In this document: piece by piece, positions 1-10,520 of the stretch
Position numbering within the stretch: the stretch's first letter is position 1
Layout of the letters: each line of letters opens with the position of its first letter
Source: Callaeas wilsoni
Lineage: Eukaryota > Chordata > Aves > Passeriformes > Callaeidae
Reading direction: 5' to 3'
NCBI GenBank assembly: GCA_013398955.1
Contig: VWPU01006279.1
Location: forward strand, 57,501 to 121,500
Length of the DNA: 64,000 nucleotides
Position numbers and translations under genes: made by a program
The notes under the pieces: generated by a model
What the model saw: only the letters and a program-made list of their open reading frames with translations
What the model was told of the DNA's origin: nothing
The model's database searches: none

Positions 1-3000
1 AGCGAAGCCTCAGCAGGCGGTTTCCATGGTGACCTTCAGCAGGATTTTAATGATGATACCACTAGTGGTTCGTTGAAGTTGGCCTGCCTGCAGGGCTACT
101 TCGCTGCAGCTAAGTGTGAAGTTAGAGATGTGGATTCCCAGCCAAAGGGCAAATATCAAAGGCTGGCCCAGATAGAAGGTCTTAGAGTTTGGGTGGGGAG
201 AGAGATTCCAGCTTTTCCTTACATCTGTAGAGGTTTTTTGTTTTGCAAACACATGCAAAGCACAATATGTTACTTTCTATTTGTTTCAAAGCGGACGTGT
301 ACTCCTGCACCTTGGATAAGCCAGTTATCTGCAAAATACATTTAAGTTATTCTTAAAGATAATGAGAGAATCAGAGCTATTACAGGTATTAAGATAGGTA
401 AGAAAACAGTTTCTAAAAAGAAGTCATTAGTTATGGAAACTGTAATGGGAATATTTTTTATGTTCTGCTATGAAGACTTGTGTCTTCAGTAAGGTACATG
501 GAAAACATACGTTTATTACCTATTGCACCAAAATAAACCATTTTTAGCTTGTATGAAAAAATACTGTGCTGGCATGAACTGTAAAAGAGAAACAAACAAG
601 TGTTATCTGTCATATCAGGATACTGTCCTAAATGTTTCACCTGTACTGGAAATAGAGATGTCAAACCTTTAACCAGGTCAGAAGGACACACAGTGAGCAG
701 TAAAGATCAGGGATCACTGAATAGTAAAACACAGTTGACTTTTTATGAAAAAGAATTTTCTAAAATAAAAACTTCACTTAGTGTTGATCTCTGTGTCCTC
801 TAATATAGAAGTGTAAATACTTCCACTGTGAAATGCAAGACAAGTGCTTTTTCAAGAAACTTTTTGTAAGTAAATTTTAGTGATTCTTAAGGTGTGACAT
901 TTCTTCTAAGTTTTGACACCTTTGTAAGAGTAACATGTTAGTAATTGTCACATCTGTGTCATCAGAGAACACTGTGACAGAAAGATGCACCTTTAGATGG
1001 ACAGATGGGTAATGTTTTTAAAACTCTTTGATTAGAAATTCTAATAGTTTGAGATGAATTTTCACAAACTGTTGCTTCAGTGGTAGACACAAGCCAAGAT
1101 TTTCAAACGCTTGATAACTTTAGATATCTCCATTTTTTAATATCCCTTAAAAACATATGGTATTCAGAGTCAGTACTCAGCATTTACTGAAAGCTGTTCT
1201 GCTTTAGGGAATTCAAAGCTGGGGATCCCTTGCCACCTCCAATCAATACTCTTAAAATCTTGTCAGCTAATATTAGTATCACATTGCTTTCATGATGAAG
1301 TTTTAAAATCTTCCCTTTGATTGAGGTGCATTTCTTCTAAAGTCCATTGCCAACCTCCTACCCAGATGTGAAAGCAGAAGGAGCCGGCAGGTCCACAATG
1401 GTAATGTTAGTTGCCAGCAGCTCTTGAGAAAAGCACTCAGAAAAGGCTTCAAGAAGTCTTCTATTCGGAGTAAGAATGGTTTTGTGTGCGGTTTTTTATC
1501 CAAACTTCTCTGTATGAAAATTTCTCTTTTTCAGCTGGCTAACAATGCGAAGTCCTTGCCTGTCATATTTCTGTCTTTCCCCCCTCCTCCTGATTTGAGT
1601 GATAATTATTTATTTCATAGCTGAAAAACCTGCTAAAGTTAAAGAAAGTGTGTCCCACTGCTCCAGTGTCAGGCTAAGCTCCAGGCTAAAGACAGCCACT
1701 GTGCTCAGTGCACAGAGGAGGTTAAGAACAATAAGCAGACAAAGAAGTTTGCAGCTTGGGAATGCAACAGGAGGTCCCTCTGGCTCAGTCATAAGTCTGC
1801 TCTGCCTCTTGGCCAGTCTGTGCCAGGTAGTAAAAAATTACTTCTATCTCTAATGATAGACTGATTTTAGAATCCCAGTGCCTCTTCCCTGGTGACGCTA
1901 GTGAGCTTTTCTGATACACTGGAAACTTTATTAGTACCAGAGGGGGTGACAGATGGATTTCTGCTTTACTGAAATGGATATTCCTGTAGGAGTAAAGGAT
2001 CAGTGCAATAACCAAGTACTAGCATCCAGTGTGGTCCCAGTTTCAGTCCTGAAAGGCTGTCTTCCCATGTAACTTCTCATCCTGTGTAGCAGAATTGATT
2101 CAGCTTCTTCCAAGGGTTTGCTATTCAGTTACAAGGCTCAAAAGAGCTCATGGATTTTGAAATTACTCAGGAATCTGCACTGTTGCTGTGCAGTGTCCCA
2201 GGCATGGTCAGCTCAGCATTCCTGCCTTACCAGTGAGATTCTGGACCTACCAGGAAGAGGGACACAGAGATACTGCAGTAATTGCAGTGCCTGCCATTTA
2301 AAGAGGTCTGTGACAAGGCTTCTCAAGTGCTCCACAGGTAAATTTCTTGAAGATCTATTTTTGCTGTTCAACAAACAGTAAAGTATGGATCAATAGCTAG
2401 TGAAAACAGAGAAAGAACACTCTGCTTCCCCTCTGGTGCTGGCTTTGTGGGTTTCAACCCTTGAAGGTCCTTTATGAAGACTGTTCACTGTATGCAGTTC
2501 TGTTGAACAGATGGAAGTCTTCACAGAGAAAGATAAATGTATACATTCAGGATTAGATGTATTTTGCAGATAAATTACACCTGTATTCTCTTCATAGAAT
2601 GTTTGCTTATTTGACTCTAATTTCAGGCTTGATGGTGTTGGATGGTTCTTCAGTCTTTCCTGTTTTCTGTGCAGGCTGTCTGAGGTGTTGCATGGCAAGC
2701 TGCTCATCTGTGCTTATACTCTGCCTCCTGCTTACCCTGTGACCCTCCTACTTCTTCTGCAGGAGATTGTCTTGCTTGCACATTTGTATTACATGCTGCC
2801 AATTATTATTTCTTACAGTAGCTAATGATTTCCAGCATTCTGTTCTTCAAATGTTTGTGAGTTATTGCAGGCTAATAGATTTTATTGCCACTGACATTGT
2901 ATTTTAGTTGTTGACTTCCAGAAGCAATATGATAGCTTTTATAACTCCATTAGTCAGAATATACTTAATATATTTAAAATTCAAATAGCAAGTCTGTTAC

Positions 3001-4793
3001 AGATTATTTTGATGTAGTATGTTTCTTTTCAATCCAGCAATCTGACCACTGTCTTCAGAATTCTCACTTTAAAATATTGATCTCTTCTTGCTAAAGAATG
3101 GGATGTCTAATGGCATAGTTTTTATACAGTTGAATCCAAAAAATCTGTACACTATGTAAAGTTTATCTGCAAGGGCTAATGGACAAAGCTTTATATAGTG
3201 GTCTGCAGTGCTTCTTCCTTAACTTCAGGAATTCCTATTCCCATGCATTTAAATTAATCTTCTGAAAAGCAAAAGGAGTATAATTATAATTTTAAATCTT
3301 TCTTGTTTTTTTTATAAAAAGCAGGAAGGAAAATTTCCAAGGGCAAGTTTGAAGAGGCAGCCTATGTTACTTTTGAATAATGAGAGTGATGGGGTTGCTC
3401 TGCGTTAATTGCAATAATTACAGATTTTTTTCAATAATCCTACCTAGTACTGGCTGGGAAACCAAACCAAATCTGATATATTGCCATAGAAGACCGGATC
3501 ACAATGTGTTTGTTGGAGTGTCCTCCCCCTCCCTCTCCACCTGTCCCCAATGCTATAACAGGGTCCAGGAGGATTTGGCAAAGCTACTTAAAAGCATAAA
3601 AGAAGATCTTCAGAGTTGGTTAAGTTGTTTTTGCAGAGCATTGTAAACATTTCAGTAAGTCAGTATGAAAGAGTATGTTCCACGTTGAAAAATGCTTGGG
3701 AGATGCACACAATTTAAAATAGATGCCCTATCAGAAGGCTATCCATACAATACATTAAGTTCTAATGTCAGAAATTCTTAGGCATATCAGTGGAGGGAAA
3801 AAAGCCTGCAACTGTCCTGAAAGTTTGTGAGGGCAATGAAAAGTATGCAGGTGGTGTGGAAGCTCTTGGGGGTTGCTTATGCTGAATATGTGCATTAAAG
3901 ACACTCAATAGTTTGTGGTGTTTCTGGAAACATGGAATCTTCTGGTCATAGTGGTTTGTTTATTCCCAGATAGAGGCTTTTGTGAATATTTGTTAATTAT
4001 GTGCTTCTTAACGTAAAGAACACTATAAGGAATCTAATCCTAAGGAATACGTATCGGGGTATAGGCCAAAGCTAATTTATTCCAGTATCATGTCTTCAGC
4101 AGTGGACAAGTGGACTAACAGGGCCAGCATAATGTGGTACCTGCCCAAAATACTTTCCCAGCTTCCAGTTTTAAGTTCAGATATTTCCTCAAAGGTGGAG
4201 TCCTTGTAACAGATAGCCCCCAGTGGGTTTAATTTGTTCAGTGGCTGTATGAATGTGTGTGTATTTGTAGCTCCTGGCAGCAGGAGGTTCTGGGGGTTAA
4301 CTGTGTGTTAGATGGAGCATCACTGCCTTTTGTTTGTTGGGACCTGTCAGGCAGAAATGCCATTTATTGCTGGCTAACTCCTGTGTCGGGACTGCATGAG
4401 CAGAGCTGCCCTCATTTACCTTCGCTCTGTGCTCCCTTCAGTCTTCTGGGCTTTGCAGGCACAGCCCTCCAGAAACACGGGGGATTTTCTGTAAATTATG
4501 TGGGATTGGACTAAATGCGTGTCTAAAGTTGTATGTCGAAAGGATTAGAACTTGAATTTGTTCATCAGTTTTCCCGGACAGCAGTGCAAAATGTAGAAGT
4601 CAGGGGAGCGTGTTGCATACATGTTTGCATAAGGCTGCATGCAGTGGGTGAGCAGAGAGGGAGGGCTGCCCGTGTGCTTGTGCAGAATCGCTGTTTGGCT
4701 AATTTTTGCCAGTTCTATTAATTTGAATTTGATATGCACAAATCCTGCTTGTAAGAAGGCCAACGCTCCTGTCATGTTCTCTCCCTCTCGTAG
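1..4793 (+). other. NEK7: Terminal intron of NEK7 (partial, 5' end outside window)
   Basis: This stretch ends in a good splice acceptor: a pyrimidine tract (ttctctccctctcgtag) with the AG at 4792-4793, directly before the recognisable NEK7 last exon. I looked for the preceding exon, which encodes the end of the kinase C-lobe (roughly the segment ending DYPPLPSDHYSEE in mammals), and saw no match, so the whole interval is taken as one intron. It is AT-rich, and its ORFs are short and unrelated to any family I know. No repeat is clear enough to name. The donor side lies upstream of the window. Confidence 0.75.
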
Positions 4794-4904
4794 CTGCGAC
4801 AATTAGTTAATATGTGCATCAACCCGGATCCGGAGAAGCGCCCAGACATCGCCTACGTGTACGATGTAGCGAAACGTATGCACGCACACACCGCCAGCAG
4901 CTGA
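4794..4904 (+). CDS. NEK7: NEK7 serine/threonine kinase, last coding exon (partial gene)
   Basis: The exon opens in phase 0 after the AG at 4792-4793 and reads [16 protein letters not shown], then [20 protein letters not shown], then a TGA stop at 4902-4904. This is the C-terminal end of NEK7, covering the last C-lobe helices of the kinase domain including the conserved arginine of the NPDPEKRP turn. From memory, mammalian NEK7 differs at only about three of these 36 residues. The paralogue NEK6 is much further away here (it has YPDPDQRPD and ends differently), so NEK7 is preferred. NEK7 acts downstream of NEK9 in spindle assembly and centrosome separation, and it binds NLRP3 in mammals. The full protein is about 302 residues, so only about 12% is in the window. 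The exon has no internal ATG start, so it cannot appear as a conventional ORF. Confidence 0.95.
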   Translation: MRQLVNMCINPDPEKRPDIAYVYDVAKRMHAHTASS

Positions 4905-6465
4905 ACAGCCAGCAGAGCCTGAGGAGAGGAGCAGCGAGAACCAAGTGCTTTAAATAAATCATCCCGCCTCTCCGTGTGTGTTACACAAATGTAATTATTT
5001 GAAGCTTACTGTTGTGCTTTGAATCGTAAACCAATTTATATACAAGCTTTGTTGTTTGCTGTTTATTTCTGGGTTTCGTATTTTTTACTAACCTGCAGTT
5101 GTACAACAGGTTTAAATATGTTAAGCATAATTTTAAGATGCTGCGAAGCACTGTTTCCGTGTTAGTGGGTTCAAGTATACTTTGTGTAATAACAAAATTG
5201 TATTCAGTTGGGCCTCAGTTCTAAAACACAGTTGCACTTTTGCACATGATACAGATATTAGGCTTATTATCAAGAAGCAAAATGTCTGAATCTCTCACCT
5301 TTTTAGTAATTTATGGAAAGTATGAATCAGCACAGTTAACTTTATTTTAATCTTTGTTCCAAGAGGAACATAATTATTACAGGAGCTTATTGTATTTTAT
5401 ATTGCATCGTAGTTTGCAGTTCTTGCTGTGAGAGTAGACAAGTGATAGAATTAATTCTCTTGCTTGCCAAATGGAATGGAAAATAATTTCAGGAAAAATT
5501 GTCATGCTGAAATTTTTGTAACATCCCTTTTTGTTTTATTAGTCTCTCATAATACACATAAAACATTTGTTGAAGGTTTTCTGGGAAAATTTAAGGTGTT
5601 GATTCAGCAATCGGGTGGTTTTCAATAGACTTGTGCAGCACTGCCCTGGGGCAATGGGAGTCTGCATAGTTCAGTCTTAAAAACATGCAGATGCTTCTTG
5701 TAGCCAATAGGGTTCTTTTGAGGCTGTCCTTTGAGCAGGTCTGATTAAAAGATGTGATCTTTAAGTTACAACTTCCCAACTGTTTGTGTATATGTCACTG
5801 TTTGTAGATTTTTGTGTTTAAAATAATTCAAGTGACCTTACAGTATATTTAAATTTTTTTTTCCTAAATACTGAAATCTTTTGGCAAAGATAGAATAGTC
5901 TAGTAAAACACAGAATATAATCTACGTATATATATGATCTTTGTATACTGTATCCTGAGACTTAGTTTTATATTTAGCAGAAGTAAATTACAGGTTTTAT
6001 GTTAAAGAGAAAGTTGCCACGCCTTAATTTGGGAAATAATTATATATGCAAACTGTCTTACAGATACTTTATTAGTTGCAAAGGTAATGCTGAATATTTT
6101 TGTTAGACCTTAGTGCCTTTTGGGGTATGCTTGTATAATATTTTCATTGTTAGGGAAGGAATGTGTCTTGTTTTTAAATGTGGTAAAAATGGAGAGTGAA
6201 ATGAAATTTCTTGAGTTTCAAGACTGAACTTTTTTTACGGAACTGTCAAAAGGTAATTATTATCAGTGATAGCAGCTAAGGAGCTGTTACTTTCAGTTAA
6301 GTCTTTTCCTTTATGTGGTTAAAACGTTAGTTTAAATAAAAGCAGCACTGTGTACATAGATATATAGGTTCTACATGCAGTCACATCCCTGCATGCTCAG
6401 ATTTTTTTTCTGGCTTGTTTGTTTCTCTGTGCAGCTGTAATTTTTATTTGATATAATGCTCAAAG

Positions 6466-6471
6466 AATAAA
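6466..6471 (+). terminator. Candidate proximal NEK7 poly(A) signal
   Basis: Canonical AATAAA with a GT-rich downstream element at about 6480-6495. A second AATAAA lies 131 bases upstream at 6335-6340 and could be a weaker alternative. Cleavage would be expected near 6485-6495. Confidence 0.5.
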
Positions 6472-7680
6472 AAATCATTTGTGGAGTTTGTGTTCAAAGG
6501 AGGTCAGGGTTGTTTTCAGTTTTGTATTTTTTAAAACTACAAATACTATAAAAACTGTGTTTGGCAAAAAAACCTCGGAGTTTTTAAATAGTATGTGCCA
6601 GATCATCAACTTACCTTAATACATTTTTTATTTTTTGCTTCCAGATTTTGTAGGACAAATTCTATGAGACTGTAGTTTTATTTCTCACTTCTGTGTGCAC
6701 TTAACCTTATAGGACTTCAGTGGAACAATTTGTTGGAAAGAAGTATTTGAGAAACTTTGGTTTGTGTTTAGCAACCTCTAGATTTGTTTTCATTTATTAA
6801 ATGGTTATATAATTTAAAACATGATGGTTATATTCTGTAACGTTTCACATGTCATAGAATGAAATGCTTTGTATTGAAAAAGGCAGCTCAATATTTGCTT
6901 GACTGCCAGAATTAGCTCTTAATATGCACAAGTACTCAAGTAATTTTTTTTTTCTGAAATGTGCTAGAACATTTAAAAATCAGCAAAAACCTCCCCAAAC
7001 CCAACGCAGCCTATTTGTATCTAATATTATGTATAAAGTATTGAACTTTTTCTGCAAGAAACTGCTGATAGATATCCCTCCCCTAAAAGGAGTATGCTGA
7101 GTAAGAAATCATGAGTTAAGAGTTAGCAAATGTGCATACTTAAGCATTTAAATTTTTTTAGCAATGTGGATTTTTTTTTTAGTATTTATAATTGAATCGT
7201 GTACTGAGGAAAAGAAATAGGTGTTCTTGACTTAAAATCTGTTGAATGAATGGTGCAGATGACCCTGGTACCAAACTCTGTAATTAAAAAGCTAATATGG
7301 GTTAATAGAACTGCTTACATAAGTGGGGATTGTAGAATCTCTCCCTAAAGTACCTGGTAACATATGAAAATGATAAGTCTGTTATAACACTCCAATGTAT
7401 GCTGTGTGCTAGTAAAACATTTTCTTTTCTAAAACACCATTCTGTTTTTCATATGTTGATGATATTTGGCACTATTTATTTTAAGCTATGGCTTTATGTG
7501 TTTATTTTCTTCATAGAGAACATATTACATTTCTACTCAAAATGTCTGACCAGCTCTTCCTTTTATTTCAGTAATGCTCCAGTATTTACTTATGTCAGGA
7601 GTGAACTTTGTGCTTTGAATGACATTGCATAAAATCTCCTTTGTCTCGAAAGCTCCCCTGCTGTGCAGTAGTCCAATAGA

Positions 7681-7686
7681 AATAAA
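7681..7686 (+). terminator. Candidate distal NEK7 poly(A) signal
   Basis: Canonical AATAAA followed by a T-rich stretch (7729-7756). The resulting 3'UTR of about 2.8 kb would fit the long mammalian isoform as I remember it. No similarly placed AATAAA with a long T-rich downstream region was noted shortly after it. Confidence 0.4.
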
Positions 7687-7705
7687 ACATACAGATATTA
7701 AATGT

Positions 7706-8929
7706 AATGTAAAAATTATAGCGTTTCTATGATTTTTTTTGAACTTTTCTTTTTTAGAGAGAGAGAGAGGGATATATATGTTACTGTAAATGCTGCTATC
7801 TTGTGGACAACATACTGCTTCCAGTAGTTGATTCTAGGTGAGATTTCTTGACTGTAACAAGAGACAGTACATTAAAAAAATTCTTGTACTATTTGTTAAA
7901 AAATTATCTAAAAATACTGCATCTAATATAGCGTGTGTTTTAAACTAAAATTTAAAACTAAATTTAAAATTATTTTCAAGCCATATGAAAATATGTGCTA
8001 AAGCACAAAAATAACTAAGAGCTCCCATTACGGCCCCAGTCGTGTGAGTTCTTGTTTATATTTAGGCTGGTTTTTATGTAATTTCAGTAATTTTGAGTGA
8101 ACCACATCTACGCACACGAATAAACAGTAATCAATAGGGTAGCTAGAAGTGATTTCCTCAGCTCACTTTTTATACTCTCTGCGTGTCACTGGTTTGGTAG
8201 CAGGGAATAATGTGGATTTTTTCCCCTCTTCTGTTGCACTCCTAATGATCCAGCTCGCAATTGTATGAGCAGGCAATAGGAGTGTGTTGTCTTTTTGTAA
8301 TGAGCAGAAACTTTAAAAACATGCCAGTATAGCAGAAGATGAAATGCAGTATTAGAAGTCTCTGAGAAGGCTGGTGTTTTATTCATGCTCATGATTAAGA
8401 AAGCCGTAGAGTGAAATTCGTGACAGAGGCTTGGAAATGGAGAAGAACTTTTATGCCAGTGGTTCTCAGATACCTCTGAATGGGACCGAAAATTGCAGTG
8501 ATGTTTGTTTGCAGCAATCTGTCTGCTTAATCTCTTATCTTTGCTATTATACATTGTGGTGAGAATCTTAACAGCTGAATTGGAATGCTGGAGAATGCTG
8601 CATTGCCTGTGTGAGCTGGTAGGAACAGGAGGTGATGTTAGGGAGCGTCAGTGAAGGCCGTCAGGTCTTGTTTTGTGAAGACACAAAGGTGCAGGATGGC
8701 AGAGGTCAAATCACTGCTTTTCCATAATTTTTAATAGTCTTTTTCTACTTCAACAGTCAAAATTTTCCCAACCCATGCATATCCCCACATTATCTAGCCA
8801 GTGGCAGAGGTGGTCTTTGGAATTTCTGATCTCTAGTTTGGTCTGGGTGAGTAAATCTCTCTGGCAAGGAGGGAAATAGAGGTGCTGACCCTGCCTGGGG
8901 GGGTGCTATATAGATGTTTAGAGTTGTTT
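7706..8929. other. Intergenic DNA, no gene seen
   Basis: AT-rich sequence with a short (GA)n run at 7756-7769 and a small duplicated AAACTAAA/TTTAAA motif near 7940-7972. The 122-residue minus-strand ORF at 8186-8554 has no recognisable domain and looks like chance. Nothing else can be supported. Confidence 0.5.
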
Positions 8930-10520
8930 TTTAAACTTTGTTCTCTTCTCTGAACCTTTATTCCCTTCTCTGATGCTTTTTAAAGAGTGTTTTCCATTCA
9001 TATTCACTGCTAAAGTTCTATGACTCCTGGCTTCTGCTTCATCAGTCCTGTTGTCAGCCATACCCTCTTCCTGATTTGAAGTCCTCTGTGTCTAGTTTTC
9101 CTAGTGGTCATTAGTTTGCCTCTTTCTTTGTGACTTTGCTAAACTTAACCCATTTCTGTCTTTTCAAATTTTATCCCTCCCCATGGGCAAGCCCAGTTCC
9201 TTTCCCCCGATTAGTACTTAACTCCATTGTTCTTCATTCTGTTTTTCCAGCCCAGTGCCTGTGATTTCTAGTTTTAGACAGATTTTCTCACTGCCTCAAT
9301 CATTCTCATGACCTTGTCTTTACTAAATACTGTTCACTTTATTATCTCTCATTTCTAAATTCCCTTTCTCTGATCACTACCTGCTCTCTTTCAGCTTATC
9401 TGTCTTTCTCTCTCCTCTACCCTGTCACTCACTCCTTTTGGGATCTCCAGTCTATTAACCTTTTTGACTCCTTCATCTTCACTGCTGCCTCCTTACTTCA
9501 TTGGCCTCACTTCTTTTGACTCACTGGTCTTTATTTTTATCTCTATCTGCTTCTCTGTACATGGTTTCTTTGGCTGCTTCTGACATTGCCTTGTCTCCGT
9601 TCCTCCCTCCAGACATATTCTCTTGTAATTTCTTAATTTCTATTCCAGCCTTTCTGAGTATCTGAAGAGTGTGCCAGCACAACAGAGCTTTGGACTCAGC
9701 TTTGCCTTACTTGCTTTAATGCTCTTCCCAAATGGACTTTTTAACCACTTTTATCTCACCTTTTTTTTCTTGTTGAGCTTGCTTGCAGATCTGCTCTTCA
9801 TTTTAGTTCTCCATTCATTCTTCATACAAAATCTTCAATCCTGATTTTGTTGCATGACAAGATCCTTTGCAAAGTTGTTTTTATTCTCAGGATTTGTTTC
9901 TGAACTGAGCTTCTCTGCCTCTTCACTGTGCAAGTTTGCCCCTTTTATTTCTGTAGCTGTTATGCCTCTCATTCCTTTCATTGAATTACTTCTTCCTTCA
10001 CTAGCAATCAAGTCTCTCATTCATCTGTTTTTAAGGGGGTGGCAACCATCATCCTAACTGTTTCTGGTTTTTAATACCTTATCCTTTTTTCTCCCTCTCA
10101 TCTAATTTCTTGTACCTAAACACCATCTCTCCAGTTTGTTTTTGATTTTTTTAATGTTACACTTTATTTGAATGCCCCAAAAATCCAGTGCTTCTCTCCC
10201 TTAGTCTGGTTCTCCCATGGTTCTATCTCCAGATTATTCCTTTATTGGCCAGCCAGCCTCAGACCTGTTCAAAGATCTGATTTTTATTTCTGACTCGATC
10301 TAGACTATTTTCTAACATCCCTGACAATTTTACTTGCCAGTTTTCCAAGGCCACAACCTTTCTATGTCTGACACTTCTCCCACGCCTGCGTATCAAGTGT
10401 CTCAGAGTTAGATATATCAGAATCCAGCCCTCCTTCACTATCTGTTCTTTCTTACTTTTCATCTTCACTGATTTAACCTCTGTGTCATTTTGGCTTCTTT
10501 TCTCCCCTTCAAAGTATCAA
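8930..10520. repeat. Long pyrimidine-rich (C+T) low-complexity block
   Basis: For about 1.6 kb the + strand is dominated by C and T. Hand counts give 50/60 pyrimidines at 9361-9420, 45/60 at 9421-9480 and 43/60 at 9961-10020. The words ttctc, cctc, ttcc and catcttcactg recur, but I could not find a fixed tandem period, so this is a skewed block and not a clean microsatellite. It lies 1.2 kb past the distal candidate NEK7 poly(A) signal. It contains no convincing coding region; the ORFs inside it are short. Confidence 0.7.

Larger units (their letters stand above)
4905..7705 (+). other. NEK7: NEK7 3' untranslated region (3' end approximate)
   Basis: The sequence after the stop codon is AT-rich, lacks coding signal and carries several AATAAA signals: 4953-4958, 6335-6340, 6466-6471 and 7681-7686. 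The signal at 6466 is followed within about 25 bases by a GT-rich element (gtggagtttgtgttc), a good cleavage context that would give a UTR of about 1.6 kb. The signal at 7681 is followed by T-rich sequence and would give about 2.8 kb, closer to the long NEK7 3'UTR I recall in mammals. The outer end chosen here is therefore an inference. The signal at 4953, only 48 bases after the stop, seems too close to be the main one. Confidence 0.6.

Noticed and set aside
4953..4958. AATAAA 48 bases after the NEK7 stop
   Set aside because: It would leave an improbably short 3'UTR for a gene known for a long one, and no clear GT-rich element follows closely.
7756..7769. (GA)n run as a regulatory or satellite feature
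   Set aside because: Only about 14 bases long, within the normal range for background microsatellites.
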